Shown here: positions 1-5,208 of the stretch, one piece after another
Layout of the letters: each line of letters starts with the position of its first letter
Position numbering within the stretch: the first letter of the stretch is position 1
From: Alphaproteobacteria bacterium
GTDB lineage: Bacteria > Pseudomonadota > Alphaproteobacteria > Puniceispirillales > UBA1172
Direction: 5' to 3'
DNA length: 5,208 bases
Assembly: GCA_023259875.1 (NCBI GenBank)
Contig: JALRFL010000180.1
Coordinates: 1 to 5,208 of the forward strand
Notes under the pieces: model-generated
Seen by the model: the letters and a program-made list of their open reading frames with translations, nothing else
Database searches by the model: none
What the model was told of the DNA's origin: nothing
Program-made: the position numbers and the translations under genes

Positions 1-596
1 CTATCACCTGCTAAATGCCGGCCTTCGAGCAAGGCGGTACGAATAGTTAGGTCATCTTTGGCCAAGCGAATGGCTTGCCGCAAACTTCGGCTGGCGTGCC
101 CCACATCCATCCCCAAATCCCATAACAGATAGAGAATAAACTCAATGGCCTGAATATCTTCTGCCTCTGGTTTTACTTCGGTGAGGAACAACAGATCAAT
201 ATCTGAATGGGGGCAAAGCTCACTGCGGCCATAACCACCAGTAGCAAGCAAGGCAAGTTTTGGGGCCTTTGCCGCCGGATAAGTTGCCATCATACTGTCA
301 TGGATTAACCTGATCAGGGTATCGACCAGCATGGTGTGTCCGCCCAAATAGGCGGCGCCGTCATTATTCGCCATAAATGCTGTTTTCAGCATATCCCGGC
401 CAGTTTCATACATAGTTTTCAAAACTGGCAAAAGCTGCGCTCTGGATTTAACAGGGTTTTTGAAAAGACGCGCGTGTTCAACCCTGATCCGATCAAGCCG
501 CTCTCTTATGGCCTCGGTTTCACCCGTGTCACGAACATATTCTAAAGGATGGAAAGCCAGCATCCAGCTTGGCAAAACGGTCTGATCAACGGCCAT
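1..596 (-). CDS. glnD: [Protein-PII] uridylyltransferase / uridylyl-removing enzyme GlnD, N-terminal part (cut by window edge)
   Basis: GlnD is the cytoplasmic nitrogen sensor that uridylylates PII proteins when glutamine is low and de-uridylylates them when it is high. The window holds the first 198 codons; the rest of the nucleotidyltransferase domain and the expected HD and ACT domains lie beyond the left edge. The family signature is visible: GGYGRSELCPHSDIDLLFL starts at residue 120, with the glycine pair at 120-121 and the metal-binding aspartates at 132 and 134. It is followed by WDLGMDVGHASRSL and AKDDLTIRTALLEGRHLAGD, both typical of GlnD. The roughly 119-residue helical lead-in before the signature is somewhat longer than in E. 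coli (about 92), which I recall as usual for alphaproteobacterial forms. The ATG at 596 was chosen because AAAGGAG lies 12 nt upstream and a promoter lies further up. The gene follows mutS on the same strand after 81 bp. The identity is secure; the activity of the missing part cannot be judged. Confidence 0.95.
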   Translation of the reverse strand, partial: MAVDQTVLPSWMLAFHPLEYVRDTGETEAIRERLDRIRVEHARLFKNPVKSRAQLLPVLKTMYETGRDMLKTAFMANNDGAAYLGGHTMLVDTLIRLIHDSMMATYPAAKAPKLALLATGGYGRSELCPHSDIDLLFLTEVKPEAEDIQAIEFILYLLWDLGMDVGHASRSLRQAIRLAKDDLTIRTALLEGRHLAGD

Positions 597-608
597 TGGG
601 CTTGCGCT

Positions 609-615
609 CTCCTTT
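609..615 (-). promoter_or_regulatory. Shine-Dalgarno sequence of glnD
   Basis: AAAGGAG on the minus strand, 12 nt before the glnD ATG at 596. The match to the anti-SD is strong but the spacing is longer than the usual 5-9 nt. It supports the ATG at 596 as the start, as no better-placed upstream in-frame start is visible. Confidence 0.6.
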
Positions 616-640
616 GGCAAGGCGGAAACGAGATGGTTAA

Positions 641-670
641 ATTATATCCGATCCGCGTCCAGCGTGTCTA
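641..670 (-). promoter_or_regulatory. Putative sigma70-type promoter of glnD
   Basis: Read on the minus strand, TAGACA (665-670, 5 of 6 matches to TTGACA) is followed after 18 bp by a perfect TATAAT (641-646). A start site near 634 would give a leader of about 38 nt containing the AAAGGAG at 609-615. It sits within the 81-bp mutS-glnD gap just after the mutS stop codon, so glnD can probably be transcribed independently of mutS. No sigma54 (-24/-12) element was seen in this gap, so nitrogen control of glnD at this promoter is not suggested by the sequence. This is a motif-based inference only. Confidence 0.55.
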
Positions 671-677
671 TTTCTGT

Positions 678-3380
678 CTATGATCTCTCATCATCAAGCA
701 TGGCGCGTAACGCATAGAGATGGTGAAGTGCCTCAAGCGGCGTCAATTGATCAGGGATAATTTCCCTTAAGGTTTCTTCTGCCTTGCTTTGTTTTTGGGG
801 CGGCTGAACCGGCAGACTCGCATCAAATAAAGGCAGAGATTCCATTAATCCCGTGGGGGAAGTCTCTTGGGATAAGGTGCTAAGCACTTGCTCGGCTCTG
901 GCGATGACCATTGGCGGCACGCCAGCTAGCCGGGCAACATGGATACCATAAGATTGATCCGCCGCCCCTGCGCCAACTTCATGGAGAAACACAATATCCC
1001 CCTGCCATTCGCGCACTTTCATAGCATGACAACTCAACCCCTCTAGCCGGTCTTCTAGAGCTGATAATTCATGATAATGGGTGGCAAAAAGCACCCTTGC
1101 ACCCACCACATCATGCAAATGTTCCACCACTGCCCATGCCAGCGATAACCCGTCAAAGGTTGCTGTCCCCCTGCCGATTTCATCTAGGATAACTAATGAG
1201 CTTGCGCTAGACCGATTAAGGATAGCGGCGGTTTCCACCATTTCCACCATAAAGGTTGACCGCCCTGAGGCCAGATCATCCGAGGCACCAACCCGGCAAA
1301 ACACACGATCAGCCATGCCAATCACCGCAGATGTCGCCGGAACATAAAACCCGGCCTGCGCCATAATAGTGATGAGGGCATTCTGGCGCAAAAAAGTGGA
1401 CTTTCCGGCCATGTTTGGGCCCGTTAACAGCCACACCCTATCTGTTTTAGAAAGGCGGCAGGAATTCACAACAAAAGGATGATCTTGGGCAGAGGCAAGC
1501 ATTTGTTCTACCACTGGATGCCGGCCTTCGGTGATATCCAATCCTGTGTCTTCGCGAATATCAGGCCGGCAATAACGCCAAGTTTCTGACAATCGCGCCA
1601 TCGCCGTTGCCACATCTAGCTGCGCGGTGGCATCTGCCATGGCCAAAAGCTGATCTTGACAGGCCATCACCTGATCTACCAGCTTGGCAAACCATTCCAA
1701 TTCTAGGGCGATAGCCTGATCAGCGGCTTTAGCCATAGATTTTTCTAAATCCGCCAATTCCACAGTTGAAAATCGGACAGCCTGTGCCGTGGTCTGACGG
1801 TGAATATAAATGGAATCGGTCTTTTCCATGAGTTTATCAGCATGATTGCTTCGCACCTCAATATGATAACCCAGCACATTGTTATGCTTGATCTTGAGGC
1901 TGGCAATGCCCGTATCATCACAATAGCGTTGTTGCAAGCCAGCGATCAGCCGTCGCGATTCGTCCCTCAAGGTAAAGAGTTCATCCAAAACCGGATCACA
2001 TCCGACGCGAATAAAGCCGCCATCCCGTGCTAACAAGGGCAAATCATCTGACAGCGCCTGCCCAAGCCTTTTTGCTAAATCCCCTGCCTCAGATAGGCTA
2101 GCGGCAAGATGCGCCAATTGATCATCCGCAAGCCCCGTGGTCTTTCGCGTCGTTAACGCGGCGCTGATCTCACCTGCTGTCATGATCCCATGCGCCATCG
2201 CCGCCAGATCACGCGGACCGCCATGACCTAATCCCAACCGGCTAAGCGCGCGTTCCAAATCTGGCATGGATTTAAGCGCGTCTCTGATGCGGTCAGCCAT
2301 CTGCATATCCACAAGCATGGCTTCAACCAAATCCAATCGGGCCATAATGGGGTCTCTGGATTTAAGGGGTGTGGATAGCCGTGATACCAATAGCCGCGCC
2401 CCTGCGGCGGTAATCGTGCGATCAATCGTTGCCAATAGCGAGCCTTTTTTCTCGCCTCCCATCGTTCGGGTTAGCTCAAGCGAACGACGTGTGGCCGGAT
2501 CAATTTCCAAATAAAGGTCACGACTGATTTGGCGAACAGGTTTAAGATGCAGATGCCGCCCTTTCTGGGTGTCATCTAGATAGGCAATCAACCCCCCAAG
2601 AGCCGCTAATTGCCCGCGGTCTAGTTCAGCAATGCCCTCTAAAGTCGCAACCTGATAGATATGCTCAAGCCGTCTCTGACCAGACTGGCTATCAAAATGG
2701 CGCGCGGACCGGACGCTGATACAACTGTCGATATGTTGCATCCGATCTTTGAGGGATATTTGCCCATCGCTAAGAATCATTTCAGCAGGATTAAGCCGTG
2801 CCAAACAATCCAAAAGCTGGGCTGATGAGACGGTTTCGACCAAAATATCCCCGGTGCTGAGATCGACGGCGGCGACGGCTATGGCTGACGGTGATGATGC
2901 CTTGCCGTTGGCGGCGGCTGGCGCCTCAAACATAGCCACCAAATAATTGTTTTCTCGTGGCGGCAAATAAGCATCCTCAACCAGCGTGCCGGGGGTAACT
3001 ATTCGCACCACATCGCGTTTCAGGGGGCCTTTTGATTTCCGTAATTTGGCTTCTTCGGGGGTTTCGCTTTGCTCACAAATGGCAACCCGATAACCGCGTT
3101 TGATTAAGCGCGTCATATAGGCATCTACCGCATGAAACGGAACCCCACACATAGGGATATCCTGGCCATCGGCTTTACCGCGTTTGGTTAAGGTTATATC
3201 TAGCGCGGCGGCGGCGATTTCCGCATCATCGAAAAACAGCTCATAAAAATCACCCATCCGATAAAACAGCAAACTGTCGGGATGCTGGGATTTTACCTCA
3301 AGGAATTGCCGCATCACAGGTGTAAGCCCAGCCGTATCAGGTGAGGGGCGATGAGAGGTTACTGGCTGTTCATCTGGCAT
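678..3380 (-). CDS. mutS: DNA mismatch repair protein MutS
   Basis: MutS binds mismatches and small loops as a dimer and, driven by ATP, recruits MutL to begin post-replicative repair. At 900 residues it is slightly longer than E. coli MutS (853). The mismatch-reading Phe-x-Glu is F45-Y46-E47 in RMGDFYELF near the N-terminus. Connector, lever/core (GSLLATIDRTITAAGARLL) and clamp regions follow. The C-terminal ATPase has a Walker A GPNMAGKST at 654-662 (K660), a Walker B LDEIGRGT with D733 and E734, and the ATHYHEL switch histidine H768. No key residue is missing. The tail carries SLPLF (848-852), resembling a beta-clamp-binding pentapeptide, and a final helix TPLEALHHLYALRAML like the E. coli tetramerisation segment. 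I start at ATG 3380 (MPDEQP). The frame is open further upstream to a TTG at 3452, but the 24 extra residues (LLAFLWLWGRIG and on) resemble no MutS N-terminus and would fill the intergenic gap. It lies 84 bp downstream of the kinase gene and 81 bp upstream of glnD, all on one strand. Confidence 0.98.
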   Translation of the reverse strand: MPDEQPVTSHRPSPDTAGLTPVMRQFLEVKSQHPDSLLFYRMGDFYELFFDDAEIAAAALDITLTKRGKADGQDIPMCGVPFHAVDAYMTRLIKRGYRVAICEQSETPEEAKLRKSKGPLKRDVVRIVTPGTLVEDAYLPPRENNYLVAMFEAPAAANGKASSPSAIAVAAVDLSTGDILVETVSSAQLLDCLARLNPAEMILSDGQISLKDRMQHIDSCISVRSARHFDSQSGQRRLEHIYQVATLEGIAELDRGQLAALGGLIAYLDDTQKGRHLHLKPVRQISRDLYLEIDPATRRSLELTRTMGGEKKGSLLATIDRTITAAGARLLVSRLSTPLKSRDPIMARLDLVEAMLVDMQMADRIRDALKSMPDLERALSRLGLGHGGPRDLAAMAHGIMTAGEISAALTTRKTTGLADDQLAHLAASLSEAGDLAKRLGQALSDDLPLLARDGGFIRVGCDPVLDELFTLRDESRRLIAGLQQRYCDDTGIASLKIKHNNVLGYHIEVRSNHADKLMEKTDSIYIHRQTTAQAVRFSTVELADLEKSMAKAADQAIALELEWFAKLVDQVMACQDQLLAMADATAQLDVATAMARLSETWRYCRPDIREDTGLDITEGRHPVVEQMLASAQDHPFVVNSCRLSKTDRVWLLTGPNMAGKSTFLRQNALITIMAQAGFYVPATSAVIGMADRVFCRVGASDDLASGRSTFMVEMVETAAILNRSSASSLVILDEIGRGTATFDGLSLAWAVVEHLHDVVGARVLFATHYHELSALEDRLEGLSCHAMKVREWQGDIVFLHEVGAGAADQSYGIHVARLAGVPPMVIARAEQVLSTLSQETSPTGLMESLPLFDASLPVQPPQKQSKAEETLREIIPDQLTPLEALHHLYALRAMLDDERS

Positions 3381-3388
3381 AGTTATGG

Positions 3389-3395
3389 CTCTTTT
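3389..3395 (-). promoter_or_regulatory. Weak Shine-Dalgarno of mutS (supports the ATG at 3380)
   Basis: AAAAGAG on the minus strand, with its GAG 8 nt before the ATG at 3380. It is a partial anti-SD match at good spacing and favours the 900-residue MutS over the TTG-initiated 924-residue version. I saw no convincing promoter or terminator in the surrounding 84-bp gap (3381-3464), so mutS is likely transcribed at least partly from upstream of the kinase gene. Confidence 0.45.
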
Positions 3396-3464
3396 GGTGC
3401 TGTCAGACTCTGTGCCTATCCTACCCCATAGCCATAAGAAAGCCAGTAGCAATCATGATATTTT

Positions 3465-4463
3465 TCAATCCTTGAATAAGGCTGGAAATTGCTGGCTTGC
3501 CATTTCTCTTAGGTCTGTTTGTGGCCGCGCCCCAATATGGCTGATGACTTCGCTTGCAGTCAGTCGCGCCAGACTGATCGCGTCTTTAAGACTGGCGCCT
3601 TTATGCCGCGCATAAAGATACCCCGATGCATAGAGATCACCTGCCCCTGTGGTATCTAGCACCTGAACATCCAGATCAGCATCCGTCTCTGCGATATCGT
3701 CCCCGGCAAACGCTAATGATCCATGAGGGCCATCCGTGATTGCCGCTTCGGCCACCATCTGGCGAAGTTGTTGAATGGCATTTTCCTTATCTGTCTGGAA
3801 AAGCAATTTCACCTCATCCAGATTGCATAAAACGATATCCGTGTGCTGTGTGATGAAATCCACCATTGCCTTGCGGTGGCGATCCACACACCATTCATCC
3901 GAAAGGGAGATGGCAATTTTTGTTCCCGCAGCCTTGGCGATATCTACAATCTTATCCCAACACGCTGGGCCAGCTGGGGCATCATAGAGGTAACCTTCAA
4001 TATAGACGATATCTGCCGCCGCAATCGCCGCAGGGTTCATATCCTCTGGCCGCAGTTCAATGGATGCCCCTAAATAGGTGTTCATGGTGCGTTTCTTATC
4101 TGGCGTAACCAGAATATACGAACACGCGGTTTGCAGTTGAGCGTCAATGGCGACATGGAGATCAACACCAATTGCCTCAATATCATGGCGGAATATTCGC
4201 CCTAGAATATCTTCACCAACCTTGCCAATAAATCCAGCATTACCGCCCAAAAAGGCAATCCCAGCGGCGGTATTGGCAGCAGAACCCCCTGAACTTTCTG
4301 TGGCTGGGCCAATGGCTTGATAAAGCTGGTCTGCGCGTTCGGCGTCAATCAGGTTCATTGCGTTTTTCATCATCCCCTGTTCTGTCACAAAATCATCGGA
4401 TGCTTGGGCGATCACATCAACGATAGCGTTGCCTATGGTTAATATGGCGGCAGAATTTGGCAT
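3465..4463 (-). CDS. PfkB-family kinase, probable adenosine kinase
   Basis: This is a ribokinase/PfkB-fold kinase of 332 residues, a normal length for the family. Such enzymes transfer the ATP gamma-phosphate to a hydroxymethyl group; adenosine kinase makes AMP from adenosine in purine salvage in the cytoplasm. Family marks are an N-terminal strand with substrate-site aspartate (GNAIVDV, D16), the di-glycine substrate loop GGSAANTAAG at 59-68 followed by FLGGNAGFIGKVGED, and the C-terminal signature DTTGAGD at 270-276. In that signature GAGD forms the anion hole and D276 is the catalytic base. SLSDEWCVDRHR in the middle matches a motif I associate with the alphaproteobacterial proteins annotated as adenosine kinase. 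Substrate choice within PfkB proteins is hard to read from sequence, so another nucleoside or sugar is possible and no symbol is given. The ATG at 4463 has AAGGGA 6 nt upstream. The gene is divergent from the lipoprotein gene and is followed by mutS. Confidence 0.9.
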   Translation of the reverse strand: MPNSAAILTIGNAIVDVIAQASDDFVTEQGMMKNAMNLIDAERADQLYQAIGPATESSGGSAANTAAGIAFLGGNAGFIGKVGEDILGRIFRHDIEAIGVDLHVAIDAQLQTACSYILVTPDKKRTMNTYLGASIELRPEDMNPAAIAAADIVYIEGYLYDAPAGPACWDKIVDIAKAAGTKIAISLSDEWCVDRHRKAMVDFITQHTDIVLCNLDEVKLLFQTDKENAIQQLRQMVAEAAITDGPHGSLAFAGDDIAETDADLDVQVLDTTGAGDLYASGYLYARHKGASLKDAISLARLTASEVISHIGARPQTDLREMASQQFPALFKD

Positions 4464-4469
4464 CAGCTT

Positions 4470-4475
4470 TCCCTT
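4470..4475 (-). promoter_or_regulatory. Shine-Dalgarno of the PfkB-family kinase gene
   Basis: AAGGGA on the minus strand, 6 nt before the ATG at 4463. Good match and spacing; it fixes the kinase start. The leader upstream of it is strongly A/T-rich. Confidence 0.6.
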
Positions 4476-4501
4476 AAAATTTCAAAAAACAAACCTTAAT
4501 G

Positions 4502-4528
4502 TTGAATTATTTAGATTGCCAATATAAT
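4502..4528 (+). promoter_or_regulatory. Putative promoter of the lipoprotein gene, with -10 only 8 nt before the start codon
   Basis: A perfect TATAAT occupies 4523-4528 on the plus strand. The best -35-like hexamer is TTGAAT at 4502-4507 with a short 15-bp spacer; TGTTGA at 17 bp is a weaker alternative. Transcription from this -10 would begin at about 4535-4537, on or next to the ATG at 4537, giving a leaderless or nearly leaderless mRNA. The only SD-like string, AAGG at 4532-4535, is too close to the ATG to serve. Inference from motifs only. Confidence 0.4.
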
Positions 4529-4533
4529 TTCAA
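4506..4533 (-). promoter_or_regulatory. Putative promoter of the kinase (and perhaps mutS) transcript
   Basis: On the minus strand, TTGAAA (4528-4533, 5 of 6 to consensus) is followed after 16 bp by AATAAT (4506-4511, 5 of 6). A start near 4499 would leave a 5' leader of about 36 nt containing the AAGGGA SD. Its -35 hexamer abuts and shares one base pair with the -10 hexamer of the oppositely directed lipoprotein promoter. The region is A/T-rich, which raises the chance of accidental -10 matches, so confidence is moderate. Confidence 0.4.
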
Positions 4534-4536
4534 GGC

Positions 4537-5091
4537 ATGGTTATAAAATCAATTACCTTTAGACAGTCCTTAGGTTGCCTTTTGCTTTTCTTGTTGTCAG
4601 CCTGTCAAACCCTTGATGAGGTTGGCTCGCCTTTAATTTCTGGTGTTTCTGACATCCTTATTCCAACCGATGAGAATCTGCCAGACTTAGAATCCGCGAC
4701 CCCTATTGAAACCGCATCCAGCACAGCAGATCCGAATATGCCATCCCATATTCCCGCAAAAGTACCTGAAACCACCTTAAGCGCATTAGATACCGCCGCC
4801 CTCTCACCGCCGCCAGCTGCTCCTGTGCCACGATTTTATCCTGCTAATAGCATGGGATGGGGATTAGAGGAGCTGATCGCCACCCTAGGTAATGCAGATT
4901 ATATCCGCCGCGATGGGTCAGGTGAGGTGCATCAATATCGTTTGCCGTCATGTATTGTTGATTTTACCCTCTATCCGCGCCAAACACAGATTGAAATTAT
5001 CGCTTGGCATGGCAGAAGTCGGATTCAGAACCAAAATATTGATGCTGATACTTGCTATCGGGATTTGGCTCAGCGCAAAGCCGGAAAATAA
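4537..5091 (+). CDS. Putative outer-membrane lipoprotein of unknown function
   Basis: I do not recognise a named family. The 184-residue product begins with a lipoprotein signal peptide: basic residues K4 and R9, a hydrophobic core GCLLLFLL, and a lipobox L20-S21-A22-C23. C23 would be lipidated after signal peptidase II cleavage. The next residue is Gln, not Asp, which by the E. coli Lol rule predicts the outer membrane. Residues about 24-100 are rich in Ser, Thr, Pro and Ala (PPPAAPVPRFYP at the end) and look like a flexible tether. Residues about 105-176 form a compact domain: WGLEELIATLGNADYIRRDGSG, a beta-like stretch HQYRLPSCIVDFTLYP, then TQIEIIAWHGRS and DTCYRDL. The order helix, LG-x-A/P-D turn, and strands recalls small BamE/SmpA-like lipoprotein domains, but this is only a resemblance. 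C139 and C173 could form a periplasmic disulfide. ATG 4537 is the only start that keeps the signal peptide. The gene is divergent from the kinase gene and converges on nth with 3 bp between stop codons. Confidence 0.85.
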   Translation: MVIKSITFRQSLGCLLLFLLSACQTLDEVGSPLISGVSDILIPTDENLPDLESATPIETASSTADPNMPSHIPAKVPETTLSALDTAALSPPPAAPVPRFYPANSMGWGLEELIATLGNADYIRRDGSGEVHQYRLPSCIVDFTLYPRQTQIEIIAWHGRSRIQNQNIDADTCYRDLAQRKAGK

Positions 5092-5094
5092 TCC

Positions 5095-5208
5095 TTATGA
5101 AGCAGGCGTTGGGGTTTTTGCCCGATAACGGCATAAATCCGCAATCACACAATCGGCGCATCTGGGTTTGCGTGCCACACAGCAATAGCGGCCATGAAGA
5201 ATTAACCA
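5095..5208 (-). CDS. nth: Endonuclease III (DNA glycosylase/AP lyase), C-terminal 37 residues, cut by window edge
   Basis: Endonuclease III removes oxidised pyrimidines from DNA and nicks the abasic site in base excision repair. Only the C-terminus is here, read on the minus strand from the right edge to a TAA at 5097-5095. The visible WLILHGRY followed by CVARKPRCADCVIADLC has the exact C-x6-C-x2-C-x5-C spacing of the Nth [4Fe-4S] cluster loop, and the WLILHGRY context matches E. coli Nth closely. Within the visible 37 residues the ligands are cysteines 10, 17, 20 and 26; an additional cysteine at 9 directly precedes the first. The MutY relative has the same cluster, but it would be followed by a long C-terminal domain. 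Here the protein ends 11 residues after the last cysteine, as in Nth. The catalytic Lys and Asp and the helix-hairpin-helix are outside the window. Confidence 0.95.
   Translation of the reverse strand, partial: WLILHGRYCCVARKPRCADCVIADLCRYRAKTPTPAS

Noticed and set aside
14..26. 13-bp identical string ATGCCGGCCTTCG in glnD (14-26) and mutS (about 1518-1530)
   Set aside because: Both copies encode the shared tetrapeptide EGRH (GlnD LLEGRHLAG, MutS TEGRHPVV) with the same codons; coincidence of motif and codon use, not a repeat element.
336..545. Open plus-strand frame of 69 codons opposite glnD
   Set aside because: It lies antisense to an unambiguous GlnD coding region, has no SD and no recognisable protein features; a shadow frame.
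1081..1347. Open plus-strand frame of 88 codons opposite the MutS ATPase region
   Set aside because: It overlaps the Walker B and switch-histidine coding region of mutS on the other strand; the composition is that of a reverse-complement shadow.
3406..3410. GACTC (GANTC, a CcrM methylation site type) in the mutS leader, suggesting cell-cycle control
   Set aside because: GANTC also occurs inside coding regions here (for example 838-842), and one hit in 84 bp is close to chance; no second site or CtrA-like box was seen nearby.
3775..4108. Three overlapping plus-strand frames opposite the kinase gene
   Set aside because: They overlap one another and a clearly coding minus-strand gene; no ribosome site or domain supports any of them.
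5067..5082. Possible hairpin GGCT...AGCC near the end of the lipoprotein gene as a terminator
   Set aside because: The stem is only four Watson-Crick pairs, lies inside the coding region, and is followed by AAAATAA rather than a T-run.
4997..5185. Minus-strand frame of 62 codons with a Cys-containing start, overlapping the lipoprotein and nth
   Set aside because: The neighbouring minus-strand frame ending at 5095 encodes the exact Nth iron-sulfur cluster loop, so this frame is a shadow.

Overview
The window reads as ordinary chromosome of an alphaproteobacterium. The protein sequences point there: the GlnD N-terminus, a MutS with GPNMAGKST, and an adenosine-kinase-like PfkB protein of the alphaproteobacterial kind. 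The tight mutS/glnD pairing fits as well. Base composition is moderate and no gene stands out as foreign. A marine SAR116-like or rhodospirillal lineage is possible, but this is only an impression; the sequence does not settle genus or order.

Layout, left to right: (1) the N-terminal third or less of glnD (PII uridylyltransferase), minus strand, running off the left edge; (2) an 81-bp gap holding a good sigma70-type promoter and a Shine-Dalgarno for glnD; (3) complete mutS (mismatch recognition ATPase), minus strand; (4) an 84-bp gap; (5) a complete PfkB-family kinase, probably adenosine kinase, minus strand; (6) a 73-bp divergent intergenic region with overlapping promoter-like elements facing both ways; (7) a complete plus-strand gene for a small outer-membrane-type lipoprotein of unknown function; (8) a 3-bp convergent gap; (9) the last 37 codons of nth (endonuclease III), minus strand, entering from the right edge.

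The kinase, mutS and glnD lie head to tail and have no visible terminators between them. They may be partly co-transcribed from the kinase promoter, with glnD also having its own promoter. Two DNA repair genes (mutS, nth) and two metabolic or regulatory genes (kinase, glnD) flank the lipoprotein gene. I found no mobile element, CRISPR array, tRNA, rRNA or clear intrinsic terminator. No stretch over 300 bp lacks a gene.

I see no evidence of a new multi-gene system. The points most worth a second look are the compact divergent promoter region with a possibly leaderless lipoprotein mRNA, the uncharacterised lipoprotein itself, and the 3-bp convergent junction with nth.
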